Below are positions 1 through 6,723 of a DNA stretch of 10,162 nucleotides, piece by piece. A model generated the notes under the pieces. That model saw nothing but the letters and a program-made list of their open reading frames with translations. It did not search any database and was not told the origin of the DNA. The position numbers were made by a program, and so were the translations under genes. Position 1 is the first letter of the stretch, and each line of letters opens with the position of its first letter. This stretch comes from Pseudomonadota bacterium (GTDB lineage Bacteria > Pseudomonadota > Alphaproteobacteria > Azospirillales > Azospirillaceae), in NCBI GenBank assembly GCA_023413605.1, contig JAEZPL010000803.1, positions 1 through 10,162 on the forward strand, read 5' to 3'.

Positions 1-837
1 GGTGTGGAGATGTCGGGCGGCTCCGCCGGCAACACCATGGCCGGCATCGCCTCGCTGGGCGGCAAGGGGGCCTACATCGGCAAGGTCCACAGCGACCAGC
101 TCGGCCAGGTGTTCCGCCACGACATCCGCGCCACCGGCGTGCATTTCGAGACGGCGGCCGGCCAGGGCGGCACCCCGACCGCGCGCTGCCTGATCCTGGT
201 GACGCCGGACGCCCAGCGTTCCATGAACACCTACCTCGGCGCCTGCGTGGAGCTGGGGCCGGAGGACATCGACGAGGCGCTGATCGCCAACTCGCAGGTC
301 ACCTACCTGGAAGGCTATCTGTGGGATCCGCCCCGCGCGAAGGAAGCCTTCCGCAAGGCGGCATCCATCGCCCACGGCGCGGGCCGCAAGGTGTCGCTGT
401 CGCTGTCCGACAGCTTCTGCGTCCACCGCCACCACGCGGAGTTCCTGGACCTCGTGGAGAACCACGTCGACATCCTGTTCGCCAACGAGCATGAGATCGG
501 CGCCCTCTACAAGACCGAGCGCTTCGAGGACGCGCTGGAGGCCGTGAAGCGGCTGGGCAAGGTCGCGGCCCTGACCCGCAGCGAGAAGGGCGCCGTCATC
601 GTTTCCGGCGGTGAGGTGGTCGAGGTTCCGGCCGCCCCGGTGGACCGCGTGGTGGACACCACCGGCGCCGGCGACCTCTACGCCTCGGGCTTCCTCTACG
701 GCTACACCCGCGGCCTGTCCCCGGCGGTGTGCGGTCGCCTGGGCGCCGTCGCCGCGGCCGAGATCATCAGCCACGTCGGCGCCCGGCCGGAGGTGGCGCT
801 GGCCGGTCTGGTGGCGGAAAAGGGTGTTCTGGCGTAA
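1..837 (+). CDS. PfkB-family kinase, probable adenosine kinase (5' end missing)
   Basis: This would phosphorylate a ribosyl substrate, most likely adenosine to AMP with ATP, in the cytoplasm (purine salvage). The frame is open from base 1, so the true start lies upstream; probably 50-60 N-terminal residues are missing from a family usually 310-340 residues long. Seen in the sequence: the substrate-binding SGGSAGNT stretch at window codons 5-12, an NEHEI motif near codon 162, a TRSEKGAV stretch, and the PfkB signature DTTGAGD at bases 655-675, whose last Asp is the expected catalytic base. The order and spacing fit adenosine kinases and related sugar kinases of alphaproteobacteria. Substrate is inferred: ribokinase or fructokinase-like activity cannot be excluded without the N-terminus. 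The next gene lies 63 bp downstream, behind a hairpin, so the two may not share a transcript. Confidence 0.85.
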   Translation, partial: GVEMSGGSAGNTMAGIASLGGKGAYIGKVHSDQLGQVFRHDIRATGVHFETAAGQGGTPTARCLILVTPDAQRSMNTYLGACVELGPEDIDEALIANSQVTYLEGYLWDPPRAKEAFRKAASIAHGAGRKVSLSLSDSFCVHRHHAEFLDLVENHVDILFANEHEIGALYKTERFEDALEAVKRLGKVAALTRSEKGAVIVSGGEVVEVPAAPVDRVVDTTGAGDLYASGFLYGYTRGLSPAVCGRLGAVAAAEIISHVGARPEVALAGLVAEKGVLA

Positions 838-864
838 TTGCCGGAACGGTAATCCTTGGGTTAA

Positions 865-890
865 GCTGGCGGACGCTCCCGTCCGCCGGC
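865..890 (+). other. GC-rich hairpin before the TauE gene (terminator-like or leader)
   Basis: GGCGGACG (868-875) and CGTCCGCC (880-887) pair perfectly around a 4-base loop. The stem extends by one wobble and two further pairs to 865/890. No T-tract follows, so it is not a classical intrinsic terminator. It could end or attenuate the kinase transcript, or fold in the leader of the transporter mRNA, whose start is only 10 bases away. The pairing is seen; the role is inferred. Confidence 0.4.
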
Positions 891-900
891 CCCGCCCATC

Positions 901-1818
901 ATGCAAGTTTACCTGCCGATTGCCGAGATGTCGGTCAACGCGCTGCTCGTGCTCGGCATGGGCGGGCTTGTCGGATTCCTGTCCGGCATGTTCGGCGTCG
1001 GCGGCGGTTTCCTGATGACGCCGCTGCTGATCTTCATCGGCGTGCCCCCGGCCATCGCGGTCGGCACCCAGGCCAACCAGCTGGTGGCGGCCAGCGTGTC
1101 GGGCGTTCTGGCCCACTGGCGGCGCGGCAACGTCGACGTGAAGCTGGGCATCGTCATGCTGCTGGGCGGCATGGTCGGCACCGTCATCGGCGTGTGGATC
1201 TTCGCCCTGCTGCAGCGGATCGGCCAGATCGACATCGCGATCACGCTGGCCTACGTCCTGTTCCTCGGCACCATCGGGGGGATGATGCTGGTGGAATCCA
1301 GCCGCGCGCTGATCCGCCGCCGCGCCCCCACGGCCAAGCGCGGCAAGCTGCACCGGCACATCTGGCTGCATGGACTGCCGCTGAAGATGCGGTTCCAGCG
1401 CTCCAAGCTCTACATATCGGCCCTGCTGCCGGCCGGCATCGGCGCGGTGGGCGGCATGCTGGTGGCGATCATGGGCATCGGCGGCGGCTTCATGCTGGTG
1501 CCGGCGATGATCTACCTGCTGAACATGCCCACGGGCCTCGTGGCCGGGACCTCGCTGTTCCAGATTATCTTCACCACGGCCATGGCGACGCTGCTTCAGG
1601 CGGCCACCAACCACACGGTGGACGTGATGCTGGCCCTGCTGTTGCTGATCGGCGGCGTCATCGGCGCGCAGTTCGGGACCAAGGCCGGCGGCAAGCTGCG
1701 CGGCGAGCAGGCGCGCCTTCTGCTGGCCTCGCTGGTCGTCGCGGTGGCGGTGAAGCTGGCCTTCGATCTGGTGATCGAACCGAAAGACGTCTTCACCATC
1801 TCCACGAGGATGCAGTGA
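901..1818 (+). CDS. TauE/SafE-family anion permease
   Basis: Integral inner-membrane transporter of the TauE/SafE (DUF81, PF01925) family, whose characterised members export sulfite, sulfoacetate or related small organic anions. The 305-residue product has long hydrophobic stretches along its whole length, compatible with about eight membrane segments. It shows the family's internal duplication: GVGGGFLMTP at residues 32-41 is echoed by GIGGGFMLVP at about 192-201, each followed by a GT-Q motif (GTQANQ and GTSLFQ). The chosen ATG at 901 has no clear Shine-Dalgarno sequence; the next in-frame ATG is at 928 and would remove nine residues. The stop overlaps the start of the TIGR02186 gene by 4 bp, so the two are probably translationally coupled. 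The substrate cannot be read from sequence; sulfite or a sulfonate is only a family-based guess. Confidence 0.88.
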   Translation: MQVYLPIAEMSVNALLVLGMGGLVGFLSGMFGVGGGFLMTPLLIFIGVPPAIAVGTQANQLVAASVSGVLAHWRRGNVDVKLGIVMLLGGMVGTVIGVWIFALLQRIGQIDIAITLAYVLFLGTIGGMMLVESSRALIRRRAPTAKRGKLHRHIWLHGLPLKMRFQRSKLYISALLPAGIGAVGGMLVAIMGIGGGFMLVPAMIYLLNMPTGLVAGTSLFQIIFTTAMATLLQAATNHTVDVMLALLLLIGGVIGAQFGTKAGGKLRGEQARLLLASLVVAVAVKLAFDLVIEPKDVFTISTRMQ

Positions 1819-2606
1819 AGCGCGAGCCCCGGCCCGAAATATGGCGGCCCCAAAAGCTCTGGACCATTCGGATCGCCGGGGCGCTGGTCGGGCTGGTGGC
1901 CGGCGGCACGCTGGCGGCGACCGTGTGGGCGCAGCAGCTCGTCGCCGACCTGTCGAGCCACCTGATCGCCATCACCACCGGCTTCACCGGGACGGAGGTC
2001 GTGCTGTTCGGCACCACCGACGGGGTCGGCGACGTCGCCATCGTGGTGACCGGCCCGCGCACCCCGGTCACGGTGCGCCGAAAGGAACGCATCGCCGGCA
2101 TCTGGATCAACGCCCGCAGCGTCCGGTTCGAACAGGTGCCGAGCTACTACATGGTCGCGACCAACCGGCCGCTCGACCAGTTCGTCAGCCGGCCGGTGCT
2201 GGAACGCCACCAGATCGGCCTGCCGAACCTGCAGCTGGGCCCGCGCGAACAGCTGGCGCCGGAGCAGCTGGCGCAGTTCCGCTCCGCCCTGATCCGCAAC
2301 AAGCAGCGCGCCGGCCTGTACGGAATCACGCTGGGGCAGGTGTCCTTTCTTGGCGAGCGGCTGTTCCGGACCAACATCTACTTCCCGGCCAACGTGCCGA
2401 CGGGGCTGTACAATGTGGAAGCCCTGCTGATCCGCGACGGGGACGTGGTCAGCGCGCAGACCACGCCGCTGGTGGTGTCCAAGGTGGGGTTCAGCGCGGA
2501 AATTTATGACTTCGCGCGCAATCAGCCGGTAATCTACGGCTTGGCGGCGGTGATCGGCGCGATTGCCGCTGGCTGGCTGGCCGGCGTCGCCTTCCGAAGG
2601 GTATGA
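1815..2606 (+). CDS. TIGR02186-family membrane-anchored protein (Alph_Pro_TM)
   Basis: Protein of unknown function from a family largely restricted to alphaproteobacteria (TIGR02186, putative transmembrane protein). It is 263 residues from a GTG at 1815, chosen because AGGA at 1807-1810 lies 4 bases upstream and because GTGA overlaps the transporter stop. Residues about 18-39 form a hydrophobic segment ending near VWAQQ, either an anchor or an uncleaved signal. The middle, about 200 residues, is soluble and beta-rich in appearance, and residues about 238-260 form a second membrane segment before a short RRV tail. This fits two anchors with the central domain in the periplasm. From memory, family members are commonly encoded beside TauE/SafE permeases, so an accessory role for the transporter is a reasonable inference. 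No catalytic motif is visible. Confidence 0.82.
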   Translation: MKREPRPEIWRPQKLWTIRIAGALVGLVAGGTLAATVWAQQLVADLSSHLIAITTGFTGTEVVLFGTTDGVGDVAIVVTGPRTPVTVRRKERIAGIWINARSVRFEQVPSYYMVATNRPLDQFVSRPVLERHQIGLPNLQLGPREQLAPEQLAQFRSALIRNKQRAGLYGITLGQVSFLGERLFRTNIYFPANVPTGLYNVEALLIRDGDVVSAQTTPLVVSKVGFSAEIYDFARNQPVIYGLAAVIGAIAAGWLAGVAFRRV

Positions 2607-2615
2607 GGTGTCAGG

Positions 2616-3155
2616 ATGACCGAACCGACCGCAACCGCCAATCAGGACACCGTTGGGCAGGGCAACGCCGCCCAAAACGCTGCCGAAAAGCCACCGGTCC
2701 GCATCTTCCTCGTCGTCGTGGACGACAGCCCCGAACTTCAGATCGCGCTGCGCTACGCCTGCCTGCGCGCGCGCAAGTCGGGGGGCAAGGTGGCGCTGCT
2801 CTACGTCATCGAGCCCGGCGAGATGCAGCACTGGCTCGCCGTTGAGAACCTGATCCGCGAGGAGCAGCGCACGGAGGCGGAGCAGAAGCTCCAGAAACTC
2901 GCCCGCGACGTCAACAAGCTGACCGGCACCCTGCCGGCCCTGTACGTGCGCGAGGGCAACCGCCGCGACGAGGTGCTGGCCCTGATCGAGGAGGAGCCGA
3001 GCATCTCCATCCTCGTGCTGGCCGCCGGCACCGATCCGGAGGGACCGGGGCCACTGATCGCCTACTTCACCAACCGGGGCCTTTCGAAGCTGCGCATCCC
3101 CCTGACCATCGTTCCCGGCGGCCTCAGCGACGACTCCCTGGAAGCGATCACCTGA
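2616..3155 (+). CDS. UspA-family universal stress protein
   Basis: Soluble cytoplasmic protein of 179 residues with a single Usp fold. About 27 polar, Ala/Asn-rich residues precede the first core strand (RIFLVVVDDSPE). They are followed by the family's helix (ALRYACLRARKSGG), a second strand (KVALLYVIEP), a charged helical stretch, and a C-terminal half containing ISILVLAAGTD and a final strand LTIVPGG. The usual ATP-binding pattern G-2x-G-9x-G(S/T) is not conserved (AAGTDPEGPGP instead), so this looks like a Usp that does not bind ATP in the standard way. GAGGTG at 2605-2610 lies 5 bases before the ATG, and the gene begins 9 bp after the TIGR02186 gene, so it is probably the last gene of the permease operon. 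It may act as a regulatory partner of the permease, but that is inference. The stop lies 15 bp from the end of a convergent gene. Confidence 0.85.
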   Translation: MTEPTATANQDTVGQGNAAQNAAEKPPVRIFLVVVDDSPELQIALRYACLRARKSGGKVALLYVIEPGEMQHWLAVENLIREEQRTEAEQKLQKLARDVNKLTGTLPALYVREGNRRDEVLALIEEEPSISILVLAAGTDPEGPGPLIAYFTNRGLSKLRIPLTIVPGGLSDDSLEAIT

Positions 3156-3170
3156 GCGATCGCAAGACGG

Positions 3171-4639
3171 TCACCGCCCGTACAGCGCCGCCAGGCTCCG
3201 CTGGTCGATGTCGCTGCGGTCGTCGGTCAGCACCGGCTGCCCGGCGGTGTCGGCGGGGGCGAGGGTTTCCAGGATGCGGCTGGCGGCGTACGCAGCGGCA
3301 TCCGGGGCTTTTTGCAGGCGTACGCGTACGTCGTCGAGCGTACGTCTCTCCTTCGTGGCGACCAGCAGATAATTGCCGCGGCCGGCATCGGCCACGAACA
3401 CCGACGGGAAAACCGCTCCCTGCGTCGCCGCCAGCGGCCCCACCAGCGCGTCGCGGTCAAGCGGCGAGGCCACGTTCATCAGCAGGATCCCGCCCGGTGC
3501 GACGCGCCGCTCCACCGCCGCGAAGAACTCGCGCGTCGCGGTGAAGAAGGGGATGATGGCGGTGGAGTAGAGATCCACGATCACCACGTCATGTTGCTCG
3601 GTGGAGGTCTCCACATGGCGGCGGGCGTCCGCCACGGCGACGCGGACCTTCGGGCTCAGCCCGAAGCGCTCGCGCGCCACGTCGACCACCGCGGCGTCCA
3701 GTTCCACGCCCAGGATGTCGGCGTCGGGCCACGCGTCCAGGATCTCCTTGGCGGCGGCACCGCCGGCCAGCCCCAGCACCAGCACGCGCGTTCCGCCCGC
3801 CATCGCGGGGGCGGCGGAGAACAGGTCGTAATAGAGCCCGGTCGGGCTGCCGTCCTTGCGCAGCCGCGACTGCGTCGCCCACAGCACGTTCAGGTGCAGG
3901 CGGATTTCGCGGTCGTCTTCCCGGACCATGATCGTGTTGTGCGGGGTCTCGCGGTAGACGGCGAACTCCTTGCCTTCGCCCAGACCCGCCGTCCAGGCAA
4001 CCGGCACGGCCAGCGCCGCCGCAACGGCCATCCGTTTCCCACCCGGAACGAGCGCGCAGGCGATGGCGGGCAGGATGGCGGCCACCGCGTAGCCGGTCGA
4101 CACGCCCAGGTTCGGGATCGTGTAGAAGGCGGCGAAGAAGGTCCCGCCGATGCTGCCCAGTGTTCCCACCGCGTAGATCCGCCCGGCCGCCGCAGCCCCC
4201 GACAGGGCGCTGAGCCCCGCGCAGATGGGAGACACCATGGCCAGCGCGAAGGAGGGCGCCCCCAGGATCAGCGCCGCCCCGAAGACGGATCCCTCCGCCG
4301 GATTCAGGCGCGCCGCGGCGTCCGCCAGCATCGGCTTGCCCAGCCACGGCGTCAGCGCCGCCGCGGCCGCACCGGTCAGCAGCGCGAAGCGCAGAGCCGG
4401 CACGGCCTTCGGCCCGTCGCCGACCTGCCCGCCGGTCAATAACCCGCGGCCATGAAGGTCATGACCACCCCGATGACCGCCCCCCACTGGTAGACCGAAT
4501 AGCCGAAATGCGGCGCCATCAGCCGCCCGCCCAGGATTTCCAGCATCATCAGCGACCAGCCCGCGGCAAACGCCGCGGCGGCCAAGGCGAGGGGGCGAAA
4601 GGACGGGGAGGTTGGTTCAGATTGGGTCACGCCTTGCAC
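3171..4639 (-). pseudogene. Fused membrane / spermidine-synthase-like methyltransferase, frameshifted
   Basis: The N-terminal part is membrane-embedded (MLEILGGRLMAPHFGYSVYQWG, the start typical of fused MFS/spermidine-synthase proteins). The C-terminal part is a Rossmann domain with motif VLVLGLAGGAAAKEI, acidic GVELD and VIVDLYST, as in SpeE-like aminopropyl- or methyltransferases. The two parts are in different frames. From the GTG at 4639 the frame runs 67 codons and stops at 4438-4436 just after FMAAGY. The continuation LTGGQVGDG starts in the -1 frame at 4439 and runs open to the stop at 3171. Adding one base (TAT-TGA to TAT-TTG) would give one 489-residue protein of plausible family length. 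No slippery heptamer is visible, so a real one-base deletion or a sequencing error is likelier than programmed shifting. A GTG at 4630 is an alternative start. The gene lies 39 bp behind the cyclase gene and may be co-transcribed with it. If intact, its substrate is unknown. Confidence 0.8.
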
Positions 4640-4678
4640 GCCATCAGCTGTAACGTTGCGGTGAAACGGGACGGTTGC

Positions 4679-5914
4679 CTATCCCTTGAACCCGTAGACC
4701 TCGATGGGGTGGTTCAGGCCCTTCACCGGGTGCCAGCCGACCGACATCAGCCGGCTGCCGCAGGCGGCGGCGAAATCGGCGGAGGTCAGGACGTTGCGGT
4801 CCAGCCGGTTGCACAGGCCCTCGATGCGGCTGACCAGATTCACCGCCGGACCGATCACCGTGAAATCCAGCCGGCTGGCGGAGCCGATGTTGCCGTACAT
4901 GACCTCGCCGATGTGCAGCGCGATGCCGCAGCGGAGCGTCGGCTGGCCCCAGGCCGCGCGCTCGGCGTTGCGGGCGCCCATGGCCTTCAGGGCCTCGTCC
5001 GCCGCCTCCAGCGCCTTGGTGCAGGCGCTGGCGCCGGTGACGTCGTCCTTCTCCAGCGGGAAGATGGCCAGCATGGCGTCGCCGATGAACTTCAGGATCT
5101 CGCCGCCTTTGTCCTCCACGGCCCCGCCCATGATCTCGAAATAGCCGTTCAGCAGGGCGATCAGCTCCTCCTGCGGCAGGCGGTCGGCGAGCGGGGTGAA
5201 GCCGCGCAGGTCGCAGTACCACAGCACCGCGCGCACGTTGGCCCCGGTACCGCGGCGGATGTCGCCCGACAGGATGCGGGCGCCGGTCTGCTGCCCGACG
5301 TAGGTGTCTAGCACCGTGGTGGCGAGGCGCCGCAGCACCAGCGTTTCCAGCACCGCACCCAGCGCCGGCAGAACGGCATCCACCAGCGCGAGGTCGGCGG
5401 TGGAAAAGCCGCCGGGCCGGTCGGTCGTGAAGCTCAGCACGTTGCGCCGCCCGCCGGCGAACAGGAGCGTCATGGCGACATAGTCGGTGGCGCCCTGTTG
5501 ACGCAAATCCTCGAACACCGGGTAGGGCCAGGGCGGAGCCATCTGCTCCAGCCGGTAGCGCAGGCCGTCGGCGCCGTCCTCGATCAGGGTGGCGAAGGGG
5601 CTGGTCAGGTATTCGGTGCTGGTTTCCGTCCCGTGGGGCCGGGTAGAGATCTCCACATTCTCCGCGTTGCGGCGCCAGAAAAAGGCGATGGTGCGGATCT
5701 GCGGGTGCAGCAGCGGCACGGCGCAGACGACGCGCAGCAGCGGCACCCTCGCCGCCATCAGGCGATGGCAGAAGCGGTCCATCAGCTGCTGGATGCTGGG
5801 CGCATGGCGCCCTTCGCGCAGAAGCCAGTCGACAACCGCCTGTGCGTCGTCGGAAGGGCAGGGATGCGGAAGAGGCGCCGCGGCTTGCGGAGTGCTCACG
5901 GATTGGTAAACCAT
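4679..5914 (-). CDS. Class III adenylate/guanylate cyclase
   Basis: Makes cyclic AMP (possibly cGMP) from the nucleoside triphosphate. The 411-residue product has an N-terminal region (about 20-200) without recognised motifs, possibly a GAF-like or other sensory domain. A linker with LDTYVGQQTGARILSGDIRRG follows, and the cyclase domain occupies about 226-411. The catalytic set looks complete: metal-binding D235 (CDLRGFT) and D279 (FIGDAM), adenine-selecting K275 (GGEILKF) and D350 (LDFTVIG), and transition-state N359 and R363 (AVNLVSR). The Lys/Asp pair favours ATP. No membrane segment or signal peptide is evident, so it is likely cytosolic. The ATG at 5914 was chosen over a TTG at 5953, which would add 13 residues; neither has a good ribosome site, so the start is uncertain. 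It is divergent from the nfu-type gene and upstream of the frameshifted methyltransferase gene. Confidence 0.9.
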   Translation of the reverse strand: MVYQSVSTPQAAAPLPHPCPSDDAQAVVDWLLREGRHAPSIQQLMDRFCHRLMAARVPLLRVVCAVPLLHPQIRTIAFFWRRNAENVEISTRPHGTETSTEYLTSPFATLIEDGADGLRYRLEQMAPPWPYPVFEDLRQQGATDYVAMTLLFAGGRRNVLSFTTDRPGGFSTADLALVDAVLPALGAVLETLVLRRLATTVLDTYVGQQTGARILSGDIRRGTGANVRAVLWYCDLRGFTPLADRLPQEELIALLNGYFEIMGGAVEDKGGEILKFIGDAMLAIFPLEKDDVTGASACTKALEAADEALKAMGARNAERAAWGQPTLRCGIALHIGEVMYGNIGSASRLDFTVIGPAVNLVSRIEGLCNRLDRNVLTSADFAAACGSRLMSVGWHPVKGLNHPIEVYGFKG

Positions 5915-5990
5915 ACAGACGCAATGCTTGATCTGGCGCGCGATTCTGCCCAAGTTTTGCGTAGGCCGCCAGCCTTCTTCCGGCGCCGAT

Positions 5991-5995
5991 GGAGG
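5991..5995 (+). promoter_or_regulatory. Ribosome binding site deciding the Nfu start
   Basis: GGAGG lies 8 bases before the ATG at 6004. An earlier in-frame ATG at 5989 overlaps this site and has no site of its own, and the family N-terminus begins MFIQTEQTPNP, so 6004 is the start. Confidence 0.8.
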
Positions 5996-6003
5996 ATATC
6001 ATC

Positions 6004-6558
6004 ATGTTCATTCAGACCGAGCAGACGCCCAACCCGGCGACTCTCAAGTTCCTGCCGGGGCGCGACGTGCTCGGACGCGGCACGGCCGACTTCCCCACCC
6101 GCGCGGACGCCGCCGCTTCGCCGCTTGCCCAGCGCCTGTTCGAGATCGACGGGGTGGAAGGCGTGTTCCTGGGCGCCGACTTCGTCACCATCACCAAGGC
6201 CGGCGACAAGGAATGGTTCCTGCTGAAGCCGTCGATCCTCGGCGTCATCATGGAGCACTTCACCGCCAACAGGCCGGTGCTGCTGGAGGATGCCGGCGAC
6301 GGCCACGCCCAGGGCAGCGGCGAAGACGACGAGATCGTCTCGCAGATCAAGGAACTGCTCGACACCCGCGTCCGCCCGGCCGTGGCCCAGGACGGCGGCG
6401 ACATCACCTTCCACGGCTTCGAGGAAGGCGTGGTCTATCTGGCCATGAAGGGCGCCTGCTCCGGCTGCCCCAGCTCGACGGCCACGCTGAAGGCCGGCAT
6501 CGAGAACATGCTGCGCCACTACATCCCCGAGGTCGTCGAGGTGCGTGCGATCCGCTGA
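6004..6558 (+). CDS. Nfu-type iron-sulfur cluster scaffold/carrier (NifU family)
   Basis: Cytoplasmic protein that binds a [4Fe-4S] cluster and passes it to target enzymes. The 184-residue product has the two expected domains. The N-terminal Nfu domain (residues 1 to about 90) starts with MFIQTEQTPNPATLKFLPG and contains GVFLGADFVTITK. After an acidic linker (about 95-110), the C-terminal NifU domain (about 110-184) carries the cluster-binding CSGC at C152 and C155, followed by SSTATLKAGIENMLRHYIPEV. Length and architecture match alphaproteobacterial and mitochondrial NFU1-like proteins rather than the longer nitrogenase NifU, which has extra domains. All key residues are present. It stands alone, divergent from the cyclase gene and convergent with the deacetylase-like gene across an inverted repeat. 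I see no obvious IscR or Fur-type operator in the 89-bp divergent gap. Confidence 0.93.
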   Translation: MFIQTEQTPNPATLKFLPGRDVLGRGTADFPTRADAAASPLAQRLFEIDGVEGVFLGADFVTITKAGDKEWFLLKPSILGVIMEHFTANRPVLLEDAGDGHAQGSGEDDEIVSQIKELLDTRVRPAVAQDGGDITFHGFEEGVVYLAMKGACSGCPSSTATLKAGIENMLRHYIPEVVEVRAIR

Positions 6559-6587
6559 TCGCCGAGTGCGAAAGCAGAAAGCGGTTA

Positions 6588-6704
6588 ACCACAAAGACAC
6601 AAAGGGCACGAAGATTTTCACAAAGACGGTCTCGCCATTTGGTAACTCACCAAGAGGCGAGGGCGCCTTTGTGATCTTCTTTGTGCCCTTTGTGTCTTTG
6701 TGGT
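6588..6704. repeat. AT-rich 117-bp inverted-repeat element (CACAAAGACACAAAG family)
   Basis: Two 38-base arms (6588-6625 and 6667-6704) are inverted complements at 34 of 38 positions, with the outer 22 bases perfectly matched. The 41-base centre holds two more nested stems: CTCGCC (6631-6636) with GGCGAG (6656-6661), and TTGGT (6639-6643) with ACCAA (6649-6653). The whole unit could fold into one long hairpin on either strand. The arms are rich in A/T and in repeated ACAAAG units, unlike the surrounding GC-rich DNA. From memory, ACCACAAAGACACAAAG-type sequences recur as dispersed repeats in many bacterial genomes, so this is probably one copy of a non-autonomous repeat family. It fills most of the 165-bp gap between two convergent genes (6559-6723) and may end transcription from both sides. 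No transposase or clear target-site duplication is seen. Confidence 0.8.
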
Positions 6705-6723
6705 GAAATTTGTTTCTTTTTAC

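Noticed and set aside
838..866. TTGCCG / TTAAGC pair with 17-base spacing as a permease promoter
   Set aside because: The -10 matches only two consensus bases, too weak to call.
729..1814. Long plus-strand open frame upstream of and continuous with the TIGR02186 gene
   Set aside because: It is the upstream extension of the TIGR02186 frame through the kinase end and the permease gene. Its translation is Arg/Gly/His-rich low-complexity sequence typical of the wrong frame in GC-rich DNA; the GTG at 1815 with its ribosome site is the sensible start.
1596..2831. 411-codon open frame on the minus strand
   Set aside because: Antisense to the permease, TIGR02186 and Usp genes, which all have family-typical sequences. 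Its translation shows no domain.
3284..3346. Cluster of CGTACG palindromes within 60 bp
   Set aside because: They fall in coding sequence of the methyltransferase gene (VRVRLQ region) with no regular spacing; probably chance use of Arg/Val/Tyr codons.
3312..4442. 376-codon plus-strand open frame opposite the methyltransferase gene
   Set aside because: Arg/His/Gly-rich shadow of the minus-strand gene, whose methyltransferase motifs are clear.
6583..6674. Possible short peptide read through the repeat (LTTKTQRARRFSQRR)
   Set aside because: This is what the ACCACAAAGACACAAAG repeat gives in one frame. It has no start or ribosome site of its own.
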